DNA of 64,000 nt from Heligmosomoides polygyrus polygyrus (GCA_947396885.1 OX377202.1:29069407-29133406); one strand, 5' to 3'; positions 43,294 through 56,725 are shown, counted from the first letter of the stretch. The notes: generated by a model from the sequence alone, not told the origin. Translations and numbers: made by a program.

Positions 43294-43511
43294 TTGACCA
43301 TCCCATACAGCGAATAATTTCTCAGTTGCTTGATTTTGTTTCATTTAAAATAGGCACATGACTAATCCTGTTTTGGTGTCTCATGATGTGGATATTTATT
43401 TTCTCTAAAGCACGTCATTTTCACCAGTTATCCTTTCGCTGAACAACTCATGTGCTACGTACATTAAAGGTCCTATAACTATGGGACATGGAGCATCAAG
43501 CAGTATTGAGC

Positions 43512-43811
43512 GGATAAAGATATAAGATAAAGGACGGCGTTAGTCAATCCCCTTTGGGATGCGCCACACACTCTAATTCTTCGTTATATCATGAAGTCAA
43601 TTGGAATGCGTATTTGGTCACACGATCTCTTGCGGTCGCCAGCCAGTCGATGAACAAGTCAGCGCTTCCTCCTTCCCAGGCAAGACTGGTACAAATTCAC
43701 TGACCCCGGCGATATGAAAGGCTTGGTTGGTTTGGGGGAATTCCGAACCAGGAGCCTGGTATCAGATGCACGCGACAGCCGGCATCTCCTCCGACAGCGC
43801 TACATGCGCCC
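43512..43811 (-). mobile_element. tRNA-derived SINE copy, full length, diverged
   Basis: From GGATAAAGATATAAGATAAA and GGACGGCGTTAGTCAATCCC to CCGACAGCGCTACATGCGCC. A possible short target duplication (TGAGCG) is on both sides. Confidence 0.85.
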
Positions 43812-44399
43812 AGCCCTGAGCGAATACTACTATAACCAATGGAAGGCATCAATTGAGATAAACTTACGTCTAGTAGTGGAGGCCACTCTTGAACACACCA
43901 TTCTCTCAATTTCATTCCTGTAATAAGTGTTATGTCAAACTGGGAGCATAAACCGTGTTAACTGCTACGACTATTCGAAAAGACATTGCAGTCGAAATTG
44001 CACAAATATACGGATCACAGAAAATAGAAATTTCGGTATGCACAGACAATGAGCGGTTTTAAGATTCCGTCTTCGTTAAATCATTTCGCTCTGATTTCGC
44101 ACAATTGATAGATAGCTCAAGTGGACCGCTTTCCACCCTCTTAATGGTGCCACAACAGTTCGCCCTTGTCCTTAAAGCCCTTTGTAGGATTCTTTCTTAA
44201 TAACAGATCTACGAATGAAACTTACCGATGGACAAATTCGAGATCGACCATCGGGCATGACCCCACTACTTTTTCCACACCGAAGATATCATGCACACCG
44301 AGCTTTATCCATTGCCTTTTATGTAGGCCATAATGGAAAATTTTCATGGTAAACCTCAACGAATGGGGTTTTGAGATAGTATGCTGTTATAACGGTGTT

Positions 44400-44612
44400 T
44401 TGTTGCGATCAAAAGTCTAGCGAGCGCCACGCGGGACTTGAACCCGCACCTCCTGCTGACCGGGCGGGAATGCTCTTCGCCTTTTCATCACCGCCGGTGT
44501 TTGATAGAACGAAACATCCACACCTCGTGGAATCCATTAGCACTCATCCGTACATCGGGAGCAGCCGCCGCTGACATCAGCGTGGAACCAGTTAAGCTAA
44601 AGGTCTTGAAGA
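44400..44612 (-). repeat. tRNA-Gly-like repeat, single arm
   Basis: The reverse complement matches one arm of the 15466-15876 hairpin, from AGCTTAACTGGTTCCACGCT through GATTCCACGAGGTGTGGATG to a tRNA-like module (44425-44500) and TTTTGATCGCAACAAAACAC. Confidence 0.78.
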
Positions 44613-44619
44613 AATGATT

Positions 44620-46150
44620 GGTGTTTCGTCTTGTTGTTGCTTTTGCAGCGTCGACTTCCGTTCACTTTTACTTTCTGTTTCGTTTAATATCCGACTTCAT
44701 TGTGAGAAGATATTTGAGAAAGTCATCATGCATCGAATCTTCAGCCTTTACAGACACTGATCAAGGTAGTAACAAGGAAAACTAAAGTTAGAAGGTGAAC
44801 AGTTCTGGTTAGCATCTTACGAGCAATGGCAAGCTACACAATTTCTACTGTTTTCGAATCATTAGATAGCTCCGGTGGCGTCACCTTGAAGTCAGAAAAT
44901 ATACATCTATCTGATGGTGAGAACAGCAATGAACACACACCTATGTGAAAAGAGGTCATAGGCCAGCAGGGTACAGCGCAACAGAACACGAATCCCTTCA
45001 AAATTTCGTTTCGCGCAGAACAACATGACGTTTGCTGCAGGACTTCAAGGTTACCCGAGTCGCCTGTTGCCGTTCTAACGTTGACAGTAGAGGAGAGAAA
45101 ACCGAATTTTAAGCAGCACTGAACGAAATTCTCATGCTACGCATGCCAACTGCTCTAAGCCTATCATTAGGCTTCGCTCGGGGTGAGCGATGGTACGACA
45201 TAAGCCTAAGCGAAGTAACAGCAATCATTAGCAGCATATGGCGGTACCAGTCCACAAGTCGGAAATTGGTGCCTTATCGTCATTGCGTGACATCTGATCA
45301 TGGAAGGACAGCCGCACTGCTCATGGAAGGACAACCGATTGCTGCACAAGTCCAGTGGTACTCTACTGCCCCTCGAAGGTGCACAGCTAGACACACTGAT
45401 GATGGCAGGTAATGGCTGCCATCCCAGCAAGTCACCGATTACGGCTCACCGTCATCTTGTTGCGTTCCGCTGGACGACACATTGGTCTTGTTGCACTACT
45501 TATTGGCCACCCCCTACAGCCAACCGAGAGTACTTGTTAGTAAGACGATGGAACGTTATATTCAAAACACCTAGAAATTGCGCCCGAAATTGTACACCAT
45601 CCAAGCCTACACATAGGCAGGAAATTGAATTAATTACTTTGACGATAACAAAGGTAAAGGAACAATGGAAGAATGGCAAGGCATAATCCCCAACAGAACA
45701 AAGTACAAAATGAGAAGCCGGTAGCCCGGATATGAACATGCAGTGTAGAGAATGACCAGAAGTATAGTCAGTAAATCCTAAATATTGGACATAGAGCAGC
45801 GGATGCAGTTCAAAACGCATTGTGTTACTAATGGGAACCAAACCAGCCTACAACATCTGCAACATCATCGAAGCTTTCAGTAGACGACGATCGGACGTTG
45901 GAATCGCCGCAAAATGCATTCACAAGCATAGAATGCAAAGTGTAGAGTGTAAAGTACAAAACGATGGAACGTAGAGCTCGTGCTGTGAATAGGTCGCAGA
46001 CTTGATGAGAAACCGCCATAAAATCTTTCTAAATATCTGTAAGTGAATCAGATATCCCACCACGTTATAAAGATAAAGGCAAAGTTTATTTCTAGCTTTA
46101 AGCATTACATCTTGCTGATTCATGCTCTAGTACCGAAAAGACATTAGTGT
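44620..46150. other. no gene recognised
   Basis: Several short ORFs on both strands but no conserved motif. Confidence 0.4.
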
Positions 46151-46189
46151 CTTCACTACAACTGGTGGCATAATACCGCAAAAACTCGA

Positions 46190-46540
46190 TCTTGATGACT
46201 AATATTGCAGTGAAGGAAAGAGCAAACGACTTTCATTCTGCACAGTGGAAAATCACTAAGTATCTGGAGTCGTAGCTTCCGTGATAGGGGACAGTAGTAG
46301 AAGTAGGGTGGTAAACATAGAGGTAAATTGAATGCAAGAATCGTCACCTGTGATGCAAAATAGCAAAAAAGTGCAGAAAAGAGCCATCGGCTGTCATTCT
46401 GCATGATGGAAAGAGATTCAATTTCTGGAGTCATGGCCTCCCTGCTGGCGTGACATAGTGACGTAGTACAAGTAGGGCATTAAACATAGAGGGAAACTGA
46501 ATACAAAAAACGGCATTTGAGGGTCGAAATAGCGCAAATG
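46190..46540. repeat. 162-bp tandem duplication
   Basis: Two units: TCATTCTGCACAGTGGAAA at about 46226 and TCATTCTGCATGATGGAAA at about 46388; GGTAAACATAGAGGTAAATT and ATTAAACATAGAGGGAAACT follow at the same spacing. Confidence 0.75.
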
Positions 46541-46980
46541 CACCACACAGCAGAGCTGGGAAGGAACACTGAGATATGACCACTAGACACGTCTTGCGAA
46601 ATCTATGGGAGTTATGTGGTCTTGGCGTATAGCCAATGGAGACGTCTTTCGAAACCTCGTCATGTGGATGTCATCCTACCGTAGTAAAAGTAGTCAGCGA
46701 GCAGTCGACAGTCGATCGTAAACAACAGTTTTGGACAACTGTCAAGTGTCTCCAAACTTGGTGTTGGGCAATTGGCAACCGTACTCAAACTTGGGTGATT
46801 AAACCAGTGAGACTAGGCAGTATAGAAAGTGAGGGTGCCTAACATCGGACAAAAAACCCTTCCTCTTTTATATTTATTTAAAATTGATTTAATAAAGCAT
46901 TAATAAGTAAATTATATAGGGGGATTATGATTATATATTATTTATTATATAGGGGATATATAGTCTATAATTGTTGATTA

Positions 46981-47277
46981 GGATAAGGATAAGGATAAAG
47001 GACGGCGTTACTCAATCCCTTTGGGGATGCGCCAGCGCATTCTACTTCTACGGGATGTCGTGGAGGCGACATGAATGCGTATTTGGCCATACAATGACTT
47101 GCGGTGGCCAGCCGATGAACAAGTCAGCGCTTTATCCTTCCAGGACAAGTCTGGTACCAATTCACCGACCCCGGAGGGATGGAAGGCTTGGTTGGCCTGG
47201 GCGGGAAATCCGAACCAGGAACCTGGTATCGGGTGCACGCGACAGTCGCGCCTCCTCCGACTGCGCTACACGCGCCC
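46981..47277 (-). mobile_element. tRNA-derived SINE copy with perfect target-site duplication
   Basis: 297 bp between identical ATAATTGTTGATTA copies at 46967-46980 and 47278-47291. On the minus strand box A TGTAGCGCAGTCGG is at 47270-47257 and box B GGTTCGGATTTCC at 47216-47204, a normal pol III spacing. The 3' tail is TTTATCCTTATCCTTATCC. Best reference copy of the family in this window. Confidence 0.95.
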
Positions 47278-47289
47278 ATAATTGTTGAT

Positions 47290-50245
47290 TAAGTGGAATA
47301 AAATAAAAAAGTATCAAATTCAACCCCTATAATTTTTGTACGGGTGAAATTAAGCTCGAAATGATAAGTCCCTTTATCCGGCAGAGCAGGTAAAATTTCC
47401 AACAGGTTTTCACACTATGTTCTCAGATTTGTATCAGAATATTCTGCCCAGCTAATTTAATAGCCTGTCACCTGGATTTCATTGCGAACAATACCGGGAA
47501 TAGATCACGGAACATCGAAAGTGATCCATTTAGAATGACATAGAATTCGCGTACTCTTCGTACTCTTTCTGATTCCCACTGAAGGAAGCAGAGGTTGCAC
47601 TCGCGTCCGTCAGATGCCATATCGTTGAGAATAGGTTTAGCGACATTCTTTCTTTCACCTATGCAAGGCGCAGTACGGCACGTTGCTGTTTAACAACAAA
47701 ACCCTGGGCTGGAAAATCATATGGGCATCGCTTCCACCTTTTTGTATGGTGAGTCGTCTATTCTGTGCAATGCTTTCCACCAATTTAAAGTTTTCCGCCT
47801 CTAGTTCAAAGTGCCTTATGTCAGTACTTTAGTGGTGATCAGTAGCACCAGAAATGCCATTTGATTCCGTCGTAGTGTCTCCGAGATTAACCTCATAAAG
47901 CTGTAGTAGAGAGAAACCAGTCTGCTGTATCGGATTTAAACTCTTTCAACTTTACAAGATATCTTAAATATTTTATTTGATTTTGAAAACACATCCCTTT
48001 CTCTACGTAGCGGTACCAATAACTCCTATCAACTCAACCAGCAGACCACTTAAACAAAGAGCGGAACATTCGGGACATCAAAATGGCGGGGGTGGGGTAC
48101 CATGCGCTCATTTGGCAAACGGTTTGGCAACGCCTACCTGATTAGTGATAGTCTAAACGACATTTTTCAAAAAAGTAACAAAAACGCGTATTGATTTTTG
48201 AATATAACTTAGCAGAACCATCAGATGGTCCCGTACCTACCACTACCCAAGTCTAGTTATGGAAAAAAATGTACCCAAAGGTGGTTTCTCCTAAAATCCG
48301 ACATCATATAAAAGACAGAAACTGTTATGACCGCGTAGAAAACTTTCGTTAAAGAAAAAAGTTTCTTGACTCATCATCGTCATACCATATGTTTCATCAT
48401 TCCCTTTGCCTTTTGACTTTGGCAGCATGGTTATAAGTGATGGTGGATGAAGAGATAACTTTCCAATTGTAGCGTTAGTAAAGACTACTGTTGTGATCTG
48501 AATTTGGGGACTAGGTCAGGAAGTGTTTTTCAAAGAACGGATAGCCCGACTCCACAAACTTTTGCTTCACCTCAAAGGCCAGTATTCTTCTGCTAATTTA
48601 AACACTCAAAATTGTTGATCAAAAGAAAGGTTAAATGTTAGCAAATTCAACGTTCCTCGCAGCCTTTTATTGAAAATTTTCTGCTGCATAAATGGCATAC
48701 CAAAGAGTAATCAAGAAGCCATTTCTGAGCCTTGTGTTATAGTCGTCATGTCACAATCTCAACATTTAACACATCAGAATGTTTTCGCTTTCTTGCTCAC
48801 CAGTATTCCAACAAAAAAAAACAGTGACCGATTGGATTAGAACCTAATGTCTACGAAGGAACTATACACTTTTTGAAGCACTCTGTGAATTTCTGCAAGT
48901 GTGCCCGAAGGAAGCAATCCAGTCGTACACGGTGGGCTGTTGCCAACGGTTACTCCAGTTACACTCCATGGTCAGAACACGCAGATGGTCAAGGTATGCA
49001 GTGCAAAATCACATGGAGGTGGAATGCGTGTCGTACTCCGGAAAATGTTGATAAAGGTCTTCTTTATAAGATTCTCGTAAGTTAAACCCCACTGATCTAT
49101 TATTTCTCATCTTATCGAGCCGCCTAGCATTACAATCTCGAGTTAGTCTCTCTAGTCTTTTCCCGTTTTATACAAACAGCTCCCTATATACAAATAAGAT
49201 TCGAACGAACGTTACAAACAAGCAAAACAATAACGGCAGATCAAACGAATCAGGAGTCAAACGTTCCCAAGACCACACTCAAAACAATACATAGATCCGT
49301 TCACGATTCCGCCGTTTCCCCGTGGTAAACGTTTTCCAAAAGTTCAGTGCTCCAGAGGTTACAAGAGGGTGGTTTGAATGCTAATTCTAGGCCAATTTTC
49401 AAATCAGGGGAAAAACTCAATTTTTTGGATCTCGGAGCTTTAAGGTTTGAACAAATAGACGAAGGTACAGATATAGTCTAAAAACGTGAAATGATAAATC
49501 CTTATTAGATCGATGTTCAGAGACAGCATTTAGACAGAATTTTCCATGGCCCGACCATCATAGCTTCTGTGTACTGTTTGCTTATTTGTGCATTTATTTG
49601 TTTAAGGCTGTAATTGGCCGCAGAGAGCTTCTTTATAATAAATTGTGCATTTAGGAATGAGGACTGGCATTGGCTTCAAAAGAAAAATCGAAGAATGAAA
49701 TGGGAATTTCACGGAAAGCTTATCTGTTCGTGGACATGACATCAGTATCGGAGAGAGTCGCTATCAAAAGCCAAGGAGGCAACCGGGAGGATGCTAACGG
49801 GAGGCCGTTCTTTGAGCAGAGGCAGCTGCAGCAGTCGGTTAGGGTGAGCGCGAGAGGCCGACGGGGAAGCCTTACCAGCAGACTCAGCTGTGAATGGCCG
49901 ATCGATAGACATCCCCGACCACCCGACTGACCGCTCTCTGCGTTCAGATGGATAGGCACAATGAGAGGCAGCTGCCGAGATCAGGTCGGTCACTTCGGGA
50001 GCGTATTTCCAGCTCTTGCTCTGCCGCTAAGTGACCTAGTGTTAGATTAGTTCTCTCAAAGCTTCTAGAAGCGTGTTGTGGTTTCTGGAACACCAACCAC
50101 GCCTCTAGTGAAACCCTATATTGAAGTCAGTTTAATCTTTGGAGCATTTTTTTTCTGATGATCAAAGCGCGAATCCGTCCTATTTTCGTATACGAGTTGT
50201 TTATGTTGAACAAGACCTGCGGGGTTAAATGGCAGAACAAACAGT
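47290..50245. other. no gene recognised
   Basis: AT-rich, no repeats noticed. A more GC-balanced block at 49670-49990 is open on both strands, but I see no motif or convincing splice signals. Confidence 0.4.
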
Positions 50246-50256
50246 GTACTCGGACA

Positions 50257-50555
50257 AGATAAAGGGTAAAGGATAAAGGACGGCATTACTCAATCTCTTT
50301 TGAGATGCGCCAGAGCATTCTACTTCTACGGGATGTCGTGGAGGCGACATGAATGCGTATTTGGCCATACAATGACCTGCGGTGGCCAGCCGATGAACAA
50401 GTGAGCGCTTTATCCTTCCCAGATAAGCCTGGTACCAATTCACCGACCCCGGAGGGATGGAAGGCTTGGTTCGCCTGGGCGGGAAATCCGAACCAGGAAC
50501 CTGGTATCGGTGCAGGCGACAGCCGGCGTCTCCTCCGACTTCGCTTCACGCGCCC
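50257..50555 (-). mobile_element. tRNA-derived SINE copy
   Basis: Full-length copy with flanking ACTCGGACAAGAT (50248-50260) and ACTCGGACAGGAT (50556-50568), a 13-bp duplication with one mismatch. Tail on the minus strand is TTTATCCTTTACCC. Confidence 0.9.
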
Positions 50556-51429
50556 ACTCGGACAGGATACAACTAACAAATGCGATGCAACGCTAGACAT
50601 TTGGCATTGCCTAGCAGAAAGGCTCTTCAACGATATACGTGTCTTTAGGGGGTGGCACGTAACGAGCAGTTCCGTTTGGAGAAAGTAACCGAGGTAAATA
50701 AAATGTGGACCTGAGCTTACATGACCAAGAGACGGGCTGTTTCTATTCCATGTTCCTTAGTTATTTGCTAGACAATCGAGAGGACAATAACCTAAAAGTT
50801 GAGACCGCCACAACACTGCTGATCAATATTTTTGAAATCTTATTAGCAGACAGCGGAACGCCTATGCTGGGTCATTTAAACTAAGACCGTAACTGATTCA
50901 TAGAATGCAATGGAATGCACATACATATACTTGTAGGTGAAATCAAAGACGAAAGAACGCACAGAGTACAACCTATTAGATCATTTATTTTTTCAACTAG
51001 CAACAAATTACCCTGAATGACAACAAAATAATAGCACAGTTTATTCTATTCTGCATTGTTGCTGGGTAGTTAATTAACGACGGCGAGTGTGGAGCAATCG
51101 GTGAGAGGCCTGTATTTGCATGACCAAAGAATTGATTGTGGGTTCATTTCCTGATGGATGCCAGGGAAGGACACGACACTGATTTGTCTATAGACTGGTC
51201 AACCATTTCTTGTACACTATATGCGCATTCAAGGTGTATTAATGCGTGTACCGCTAAGAAAATCTAATTACCAGGCAACAGAAAAGACACTTTACTTTCG
51301 CGATATGAATGGAAACGGTTCGAATGATTCATTTCATTCATCCCTGTTAGTGTGTAGTCATTGAACAACAGTGGGTAATTAAGGAGTAACGGCAACTGGC
51401 TTTGCAAAAGCAAAACAAAAAAATCACAG

Positions 51430-51894
51430 GGCAGGATATAAGAGGACAAACAAACTATTTATGCTTCAAGCTAGGATATGCTAACATTCCAAACGGAGTT
51501 GAAAGGGCCAAGCAACTTGGCTTATCCTCCCTACGAAGCAGAAGGAAAAGGGCTTATCTGATCATGCTTTTTAAAATTCTCACAAACAGAATTTCGATTA
51601 AAGGCATAGAGTTTTTTGATATCTCAAAAACGAGGAGTATAGGAGGACGATTTAGACTGTATCCCCAACTGCCAAGGTCACAGGTTAGGTTTAACTTCCT
51701 CACTTATCGGAACCTTAAGGAACTCAACCTGCTTATAGCGACTCTGAAGGTTTTCATAACATGTCTGTCTGTCCGTTAAAGCACGTTTTAACCCGAAGAG
51801 GTGTTTTGTAGATGGTTTTAGTTGCATATTTTTAGATTTGTTGTTTGTGCAAGTGTCTTATACGCGTGTGATTGATTGTGATTCACAGCAGAAA

Positions 51895-51961
<67 letters not shown>

Positions 51962-51963
51962 AT
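51430..51963 (+). pseudogene. CR1/Jockey-like LINE 3' end with TAAA tail
   Basis: Encodes LGLSSLRSRRKRAYLIMLFK, ILTNRISIKGIEFF, RLYPQLPRSQVRFNFLTYRN and LKELNLL up to a stop at 51779. About 110 bp of 3' UTR and a long AAATA/TAAA run (51892-51963) follow. The C-terminal 120 codons are uninterrupted; the rest is lost by 5' truncation. Confidence 0.83.
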
Positions 51964-51969
51964 AGAAAA

Positions 51970-53760
51970 GTGATTGGAAGAAAGGAAGAAGGAGGGAAAA
52001 AGGTAGAGTGCTTTTATGGCTAACATCTGCTGAATCAATGTTGGAAGTAAAGCGTTAAAAATATCTTCTCTTGAAATGTTGAGAGTCAGCAGTCTAACTT
52101 TTCGATTGTCCATGTTTACGGAGGGCTTGTGCGTGCCAACTAGTCATGAGTCTTGCATGAGATTTTCCCTTATGCAAAAGTGATCTTCGTGCCATTCAGT
52201 AGGAGTTCACGTAGTCATTCACGAATCAAATTCAAACATCACGCGCAGGATTGAAACTGCTTTGTCGTCAATGAAGGAAGCTACCGCTGCCAACGAACTG
52301 CTAAAATTTGCAGAAATTATTCAGGACAGGTGTGGGACTCCTACTAACAGCACATGGAGTAGAAGTAGGCTTTCTGATGGCCCACGAAAGGATTTCAAGA
52401 ATCGCGTTTCAGATCGGTTTGTTATCTAGCGGCGATCGTATCGTGAACAATGCCGTGACGTGGCAAAACATTGTCGCCCTTTCAGCCAACTAAACCATCA
52501 TAGTCAGAGAGCTTGGAAGGAAGACCGGACCATAACAGGATTCTCCGCCATGATATCGGAGGTCACAGGCGAAACGAGAAGACCATCCTAGAACAAGTGC
52601 TGTTATTGGGTCAAAATATTGGCATAAACCTCCGCTCCTTCTCGCAATCCCTTCTTTTGTCGCGCTATCTCACACATTATAAATTCAGCAGAACACAGCC
52701 TTTACCGGACCGACATGCAGACATGGTGAAGGCTTGTGGTCGTCCTATCCTATTATAAGTAAATGTGATAGTTTTTTTTGTGATGATCAATAAGGGAAGG
52801 ATAAAATTGTTTGCTATTTATAGGCTAGGGTTTGGTCTGCCTGCTGACCACATGATCAAAAGGATGTCTTGAACTAATCTAAGAAATAGAAAGAAAAATT
52901 AATTCAAGAACTAGATACATTTGCTTCTTTACTAATTTGCCTATTTGTTTTGATTTAATTTAATTTAATGGATGAATAAATAAAAAAATTTACTGAATGT
53001 CAAATTTTAGCAATTTAAAAAGTGAATAAAAAACTAAAGAACGAAGGAGATAGTATTTTTAAAATATAATAAATAATAATACTTGACAGAGTTAATCGAT
53101 GTCCTATTACATACTCCTCTTCTTTATGGAAGAGCCACGTGATGAGCATAAAGCAAAGGTTCTTCAGAAGGAAGTGGCGATACGAACCTTTCCTCTGATC
53201 ATTCCATATTTTATTTATTTATTTATTTATTTATTCAAAGCACATAAAAGTGCGCCAATACCAAGAATTAAAAAAAGCAATCGTTAGAAAGTGGGAGAAC
53301 CTAAGACAAAATACTAATGAACTGAAAAACTCTGAGCAAACTCCAAAAAGAGCAAAGAGAAAAAAGAAAAAAGAAAAGAAATGAGCAAGGAATATTTGTG
53401 AATTTGCCTGTCTTGTTTTCTTAGGTTTTGTCTACTCTCCTTTCTGCTTCCATAGAATTATTTTTCCTTTCCTTTCTTTTGTTTTCAATTGAATTTGCTA
53501 ACCATAAAGTTGAAGCGACATCTGGCGTAGCAGTTACAATTTGACTTAACTGTTCCTTTTCACTTCGTTCTATAGACCATACATTGTTTCATTTTTGTGC
53601 GTGAAGTACCACACAGATAAACAGTTCAAATATGGATAACAAACCGCATTTAAAGCAACAATGAACAAAATAACTGAAGCCATTAAAGCAGGATAAACTA
53701 AGGAGCGTCCTGGAGATACCTGTCAACGAGTCTTTTGTACTGCCTCAAAGAGATAGGTAG
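51970..53760. other. AT-rich, no gene recognised
   Basis: Includes a TTTA run at 53210-53235. ORFs at 52308-52493 and 52513-52758 have no recognisable motif. Confidence 0.4.
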
Positions 53761-53779
53761 AACATTTTGTTTGATTCAA

Positions 53780-54157
53780 GAATTCGGCTCCTGCTTGGAC
53801 TTTTTTTAAAATTTTTGGAATGTCTTTCACAATGGGGTGTGCAACCGCAACGACCTCGAGAACACGATGTCTTTTTCGAGCTGGCTCATCGAACATCTAA
53901 CATTGCGAGATCAAACTTCCTCACTTGCAGAAATCTTAAGGACTTGAACTTATTATTAGGTGAGGATGAGAATATCATAAACATGTCTGTCGGCTCGTTC
54001 AAGTCCTTAATGATACGTAAAAAATTATGTTGAAAGTGATGTGTTTAATTTTATGTTTGTTGTAGTTTGTGTGACCTAGAACTTGTTTATCTGTCATCGC
54101 TTATGTAATGCATGACTATGTTCATGTCTGATAAATAAATAAATAATAAATAAATAA
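53780..54157 (+). pseudogene. CR1/Jockey-like LINE 3' end with TAAA tail
   Basis: Reads SNFLTCRNLKDLNLLLGEDE then NIINMSVGSFKSL and a stop at about 54033. A 3' UTR and ATAAATAAATAATAAATAAA end follow. More decayed than the 51430 copy. Confidence 0.75.
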
Positions 54158-55032
54158 CATTGGACGTAGGTTTTCTGGAGGATCATTTGCAATGGCAGCT
54201 TGGCCAGCAAAACTGGAGTTCAAGGTGGAAGTCATGGGCCGGCTAGTACATGGAGGGTCGGACATGGAGGTCGGTCACATACATGAAAATCTGACACGAA
54301 ATAGAACACAGAAGTTTCTGAAGAAAAAGCCTCCGGTGACATTCACGTTACAGAATGGCTCCCAAAGAAAGAAATCATCTGTTGCGAAGACAAAATTTGG
54401 CAGATTTGCTCTCAAGAGCGCTTAGCGATCACTTGAAACCTCTCCTCAATTTTCCATAAATCGACAGCAGTGGTTTTCGATTAAACTGCACCTGCTGATG
54501 ATTGGTCAACGAATCGAATTAAACAATTTTGAAGGGAAAGCTTTAGAAAAAATAGAAATTGCTGAACGTTGAGGAAACTTAATTGGAAGAAGAACACTAT
54601 TACATTGATGATGATGCTTCTTACAACAGCTTGATGTGTGTAGCCCTTTATGTCTTTTTTGTTAATCACAATAACGCAGCGCGTATATTACATATTCATT
54701 TGGTAGAAACGAAATTTGCATCTGTTATCAGAGGCTTCCCCGTCAGCCGTTCTCGGCGTCACCGCATGCATACACCTCACGGCGGGGACGTTTTGTGACT
54801 AAGCTGCCTCGAAACGTAAAAAGCTTCCTGCTTTCTTCTTTACACCGGCCAACAAGAAATTCCATTCGGATGTGCGAAAGTTGACGAATGCGGGATGGAA
54901 GCCACGGGACAGCCATAAGTTGCCTCCACCTGTCTGAGAGTGGAAGACTCCTCGCATCTCATTTAATTATTTAGAACACTTTAAACCACTCACATTTTAC
55001 TGCTAGTGAAAAGCTGATGGACTTACTATATA

Positions 55033-56048
55033 TTAGGTTGTCCCATAAGTCCTTGCAGTTTTTTTCAACGATTCACTGCAGATTTCGCCGGCGGTCTCTT
55101 GCATAGCGCTGCATAGCTTTCGAAAGAGAATGACTTGCTCTATCAGAGCATATATTGCACTTCTTTTTTCATCATGAATTTTGTCAATTTTTAGGTCGTT
55201 GAAGTGAGTAGTGAAAAAGTGAAAAAGTATCCATATGCGCACTTGTTCTCTCCGTTAGGTTTGTAATTTTTGCGCAGTTTTTTATAGCATTTTGAAGACA
55301 ATGTTCTGTACTACAAGAATACGTGTTGGTCCTGTTTTCTCACTTGCCCTTTATTGATTTTTAGGCCATCAAATTGGGACGTCCGAAGGAGGATGGTTAT
55401 CTTTGCCGACAGCTGCTGCTCTGTGGTTGGGCTTTTTGAGTTGGCGTTATATGTCATTCGAAAGAAAATGCTTTGCTCTATAAGAAAATGTACGGCGCTT
55501 ATTGACTTCTACTGAATATCAACAAAATGACAAAAGGAGAAAAATTGTCTTCACCAACAACTCCTTCTCCTTCTTCAGTTGTTGATATTCGACAGAAATC
55601 AGCGTGAGCCAATAAACGCGACACAAATTCTTACTGAGCAAGACATCCTCTTCCAAACGACATATAACACCAAACAAAAAAGTCCAACCACAGAACCGGA
55701 GTTTTGGTACAAGTTCGGACGGAAAAGTCGGAATTCACAATTTGATGGCCTAAAAATCAATAAAGGGCAAGTGAGAAAATACGACCAACACGTATTCTTG
55801 TAGTACAGAACATTGTCTTTCAAGTGCTGTAAAAAACTACGCAAAAAATTACAAACCTAAGCGGAGAGAACAAGTGCGCAAATGGCTACTCCTTCACTTT
55901 TTCGCTTTTCACTTCAACGACCTAAAAATTGATAAAATTCATGATAAAAAAGAAATGCAATACATGTTGCAGCGCTATGCAAGAGACCGCCGGCGAAATC
56001 TGCAGTGAATCGTTGAAAAAAACGGCGAAGACTTATGGGACAACCTAA
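55033..56048. mobile_element. 1016-bp palindromic mariner-derived MITE
   Basis: Ends TTAGGTTGTCCCATAAGTCC and GGACAACCTAA, next to TA at 55031-55032 and 56049-56050. The two halves are reverse complements nearly throughout (for example AAGACAATGTTCTGTACTAC at 55305 and its complement at 55800), leaving a short centre near 55535. No transposase. Confidence 0.92.
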
Positions 56049-56276
56049 TACAAAAAGCACAGAGGAAGCAATTTCCGCACCAGGTGGGCATGCTGCTTCT
56101 TTGCTGTAGAACCACTAGAATTTTCAGAACGCAGCAATGCGATCTTCTCACGTGGAACCTACAAGGTGGGTAAAGCTGGCGGGAAAAGTGACAGCCGAAA
56201 GAATCATTTCCAGAATTAGGAGCTGGTGATAAAATTAGAGTTTGGCGTTATTCATTTCACCCTCTACGCATTCTAT

Positions 56277-56340
56277 TAGGTTGTAAGGAAAGTTCTGTCA
56301 GTTTGCGCGCGCTCTTGGTATAAATGCGTACCAAATTTTG
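56277..56340. repeat. possible solo mariner-type terminus
   Basis: TATTAGGTTGTAAGGAAAGT resembles a mariner terminal repeat beside TA; no partner end was found. Confidence 0.35.
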
Positions 56341-56725
56341 ACCCCCAACCACCCATTTAATAATCTGCACTTTTTGGAAAGTACAGGATTTGCTCTTTGC
56401 AACTATATGTGTTTCTAGAGAATTCCTGACATCTCTGGACTACTACAACATCTTTTTTCGAGGCAAATGTACCACTGTTTTCGTACATCCAAACTTTATT
56501 AGCTCTAATTTGGTCGAAAATCAAGTGGTGCAAATGCTACTGCAGAAACTGAAAGAAGAAGGATCGCTAAAAGGGAGAAAACTCCATACTGCTAGATTTC
56601 AGCAATTCTTGTTGGATTAGGCTGGTTAGAAAACAAACGAGAGAGAGCCTGAGAGACACAGGTTAGTTGAGCATAACTATTGCATCAGTTGGGTGCCCAT
56701 TTCCTCAACCACGCACCGCAGCAGT

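Noticed and set aside
46971..47288. Long ORFs such as 46971-47288, 50353-50688 and 56685-57038 with mutually similar proteins
   Set aside because: They coincide with tRNA-derived SINE copies on either strand, start and stop inside or just outside the repeat, and carry pol III boxes instead of protein motifs.
49670..49993. Possible exon, open on both strands with higher GC
   Set aside because: No motif, no convincing splice pair and no neighbour exon in phase.
54192..54425. 77-codon ORF rich in Lys and Arg
   Set aside because: No family resemblance and no splice signals; it could be chance.
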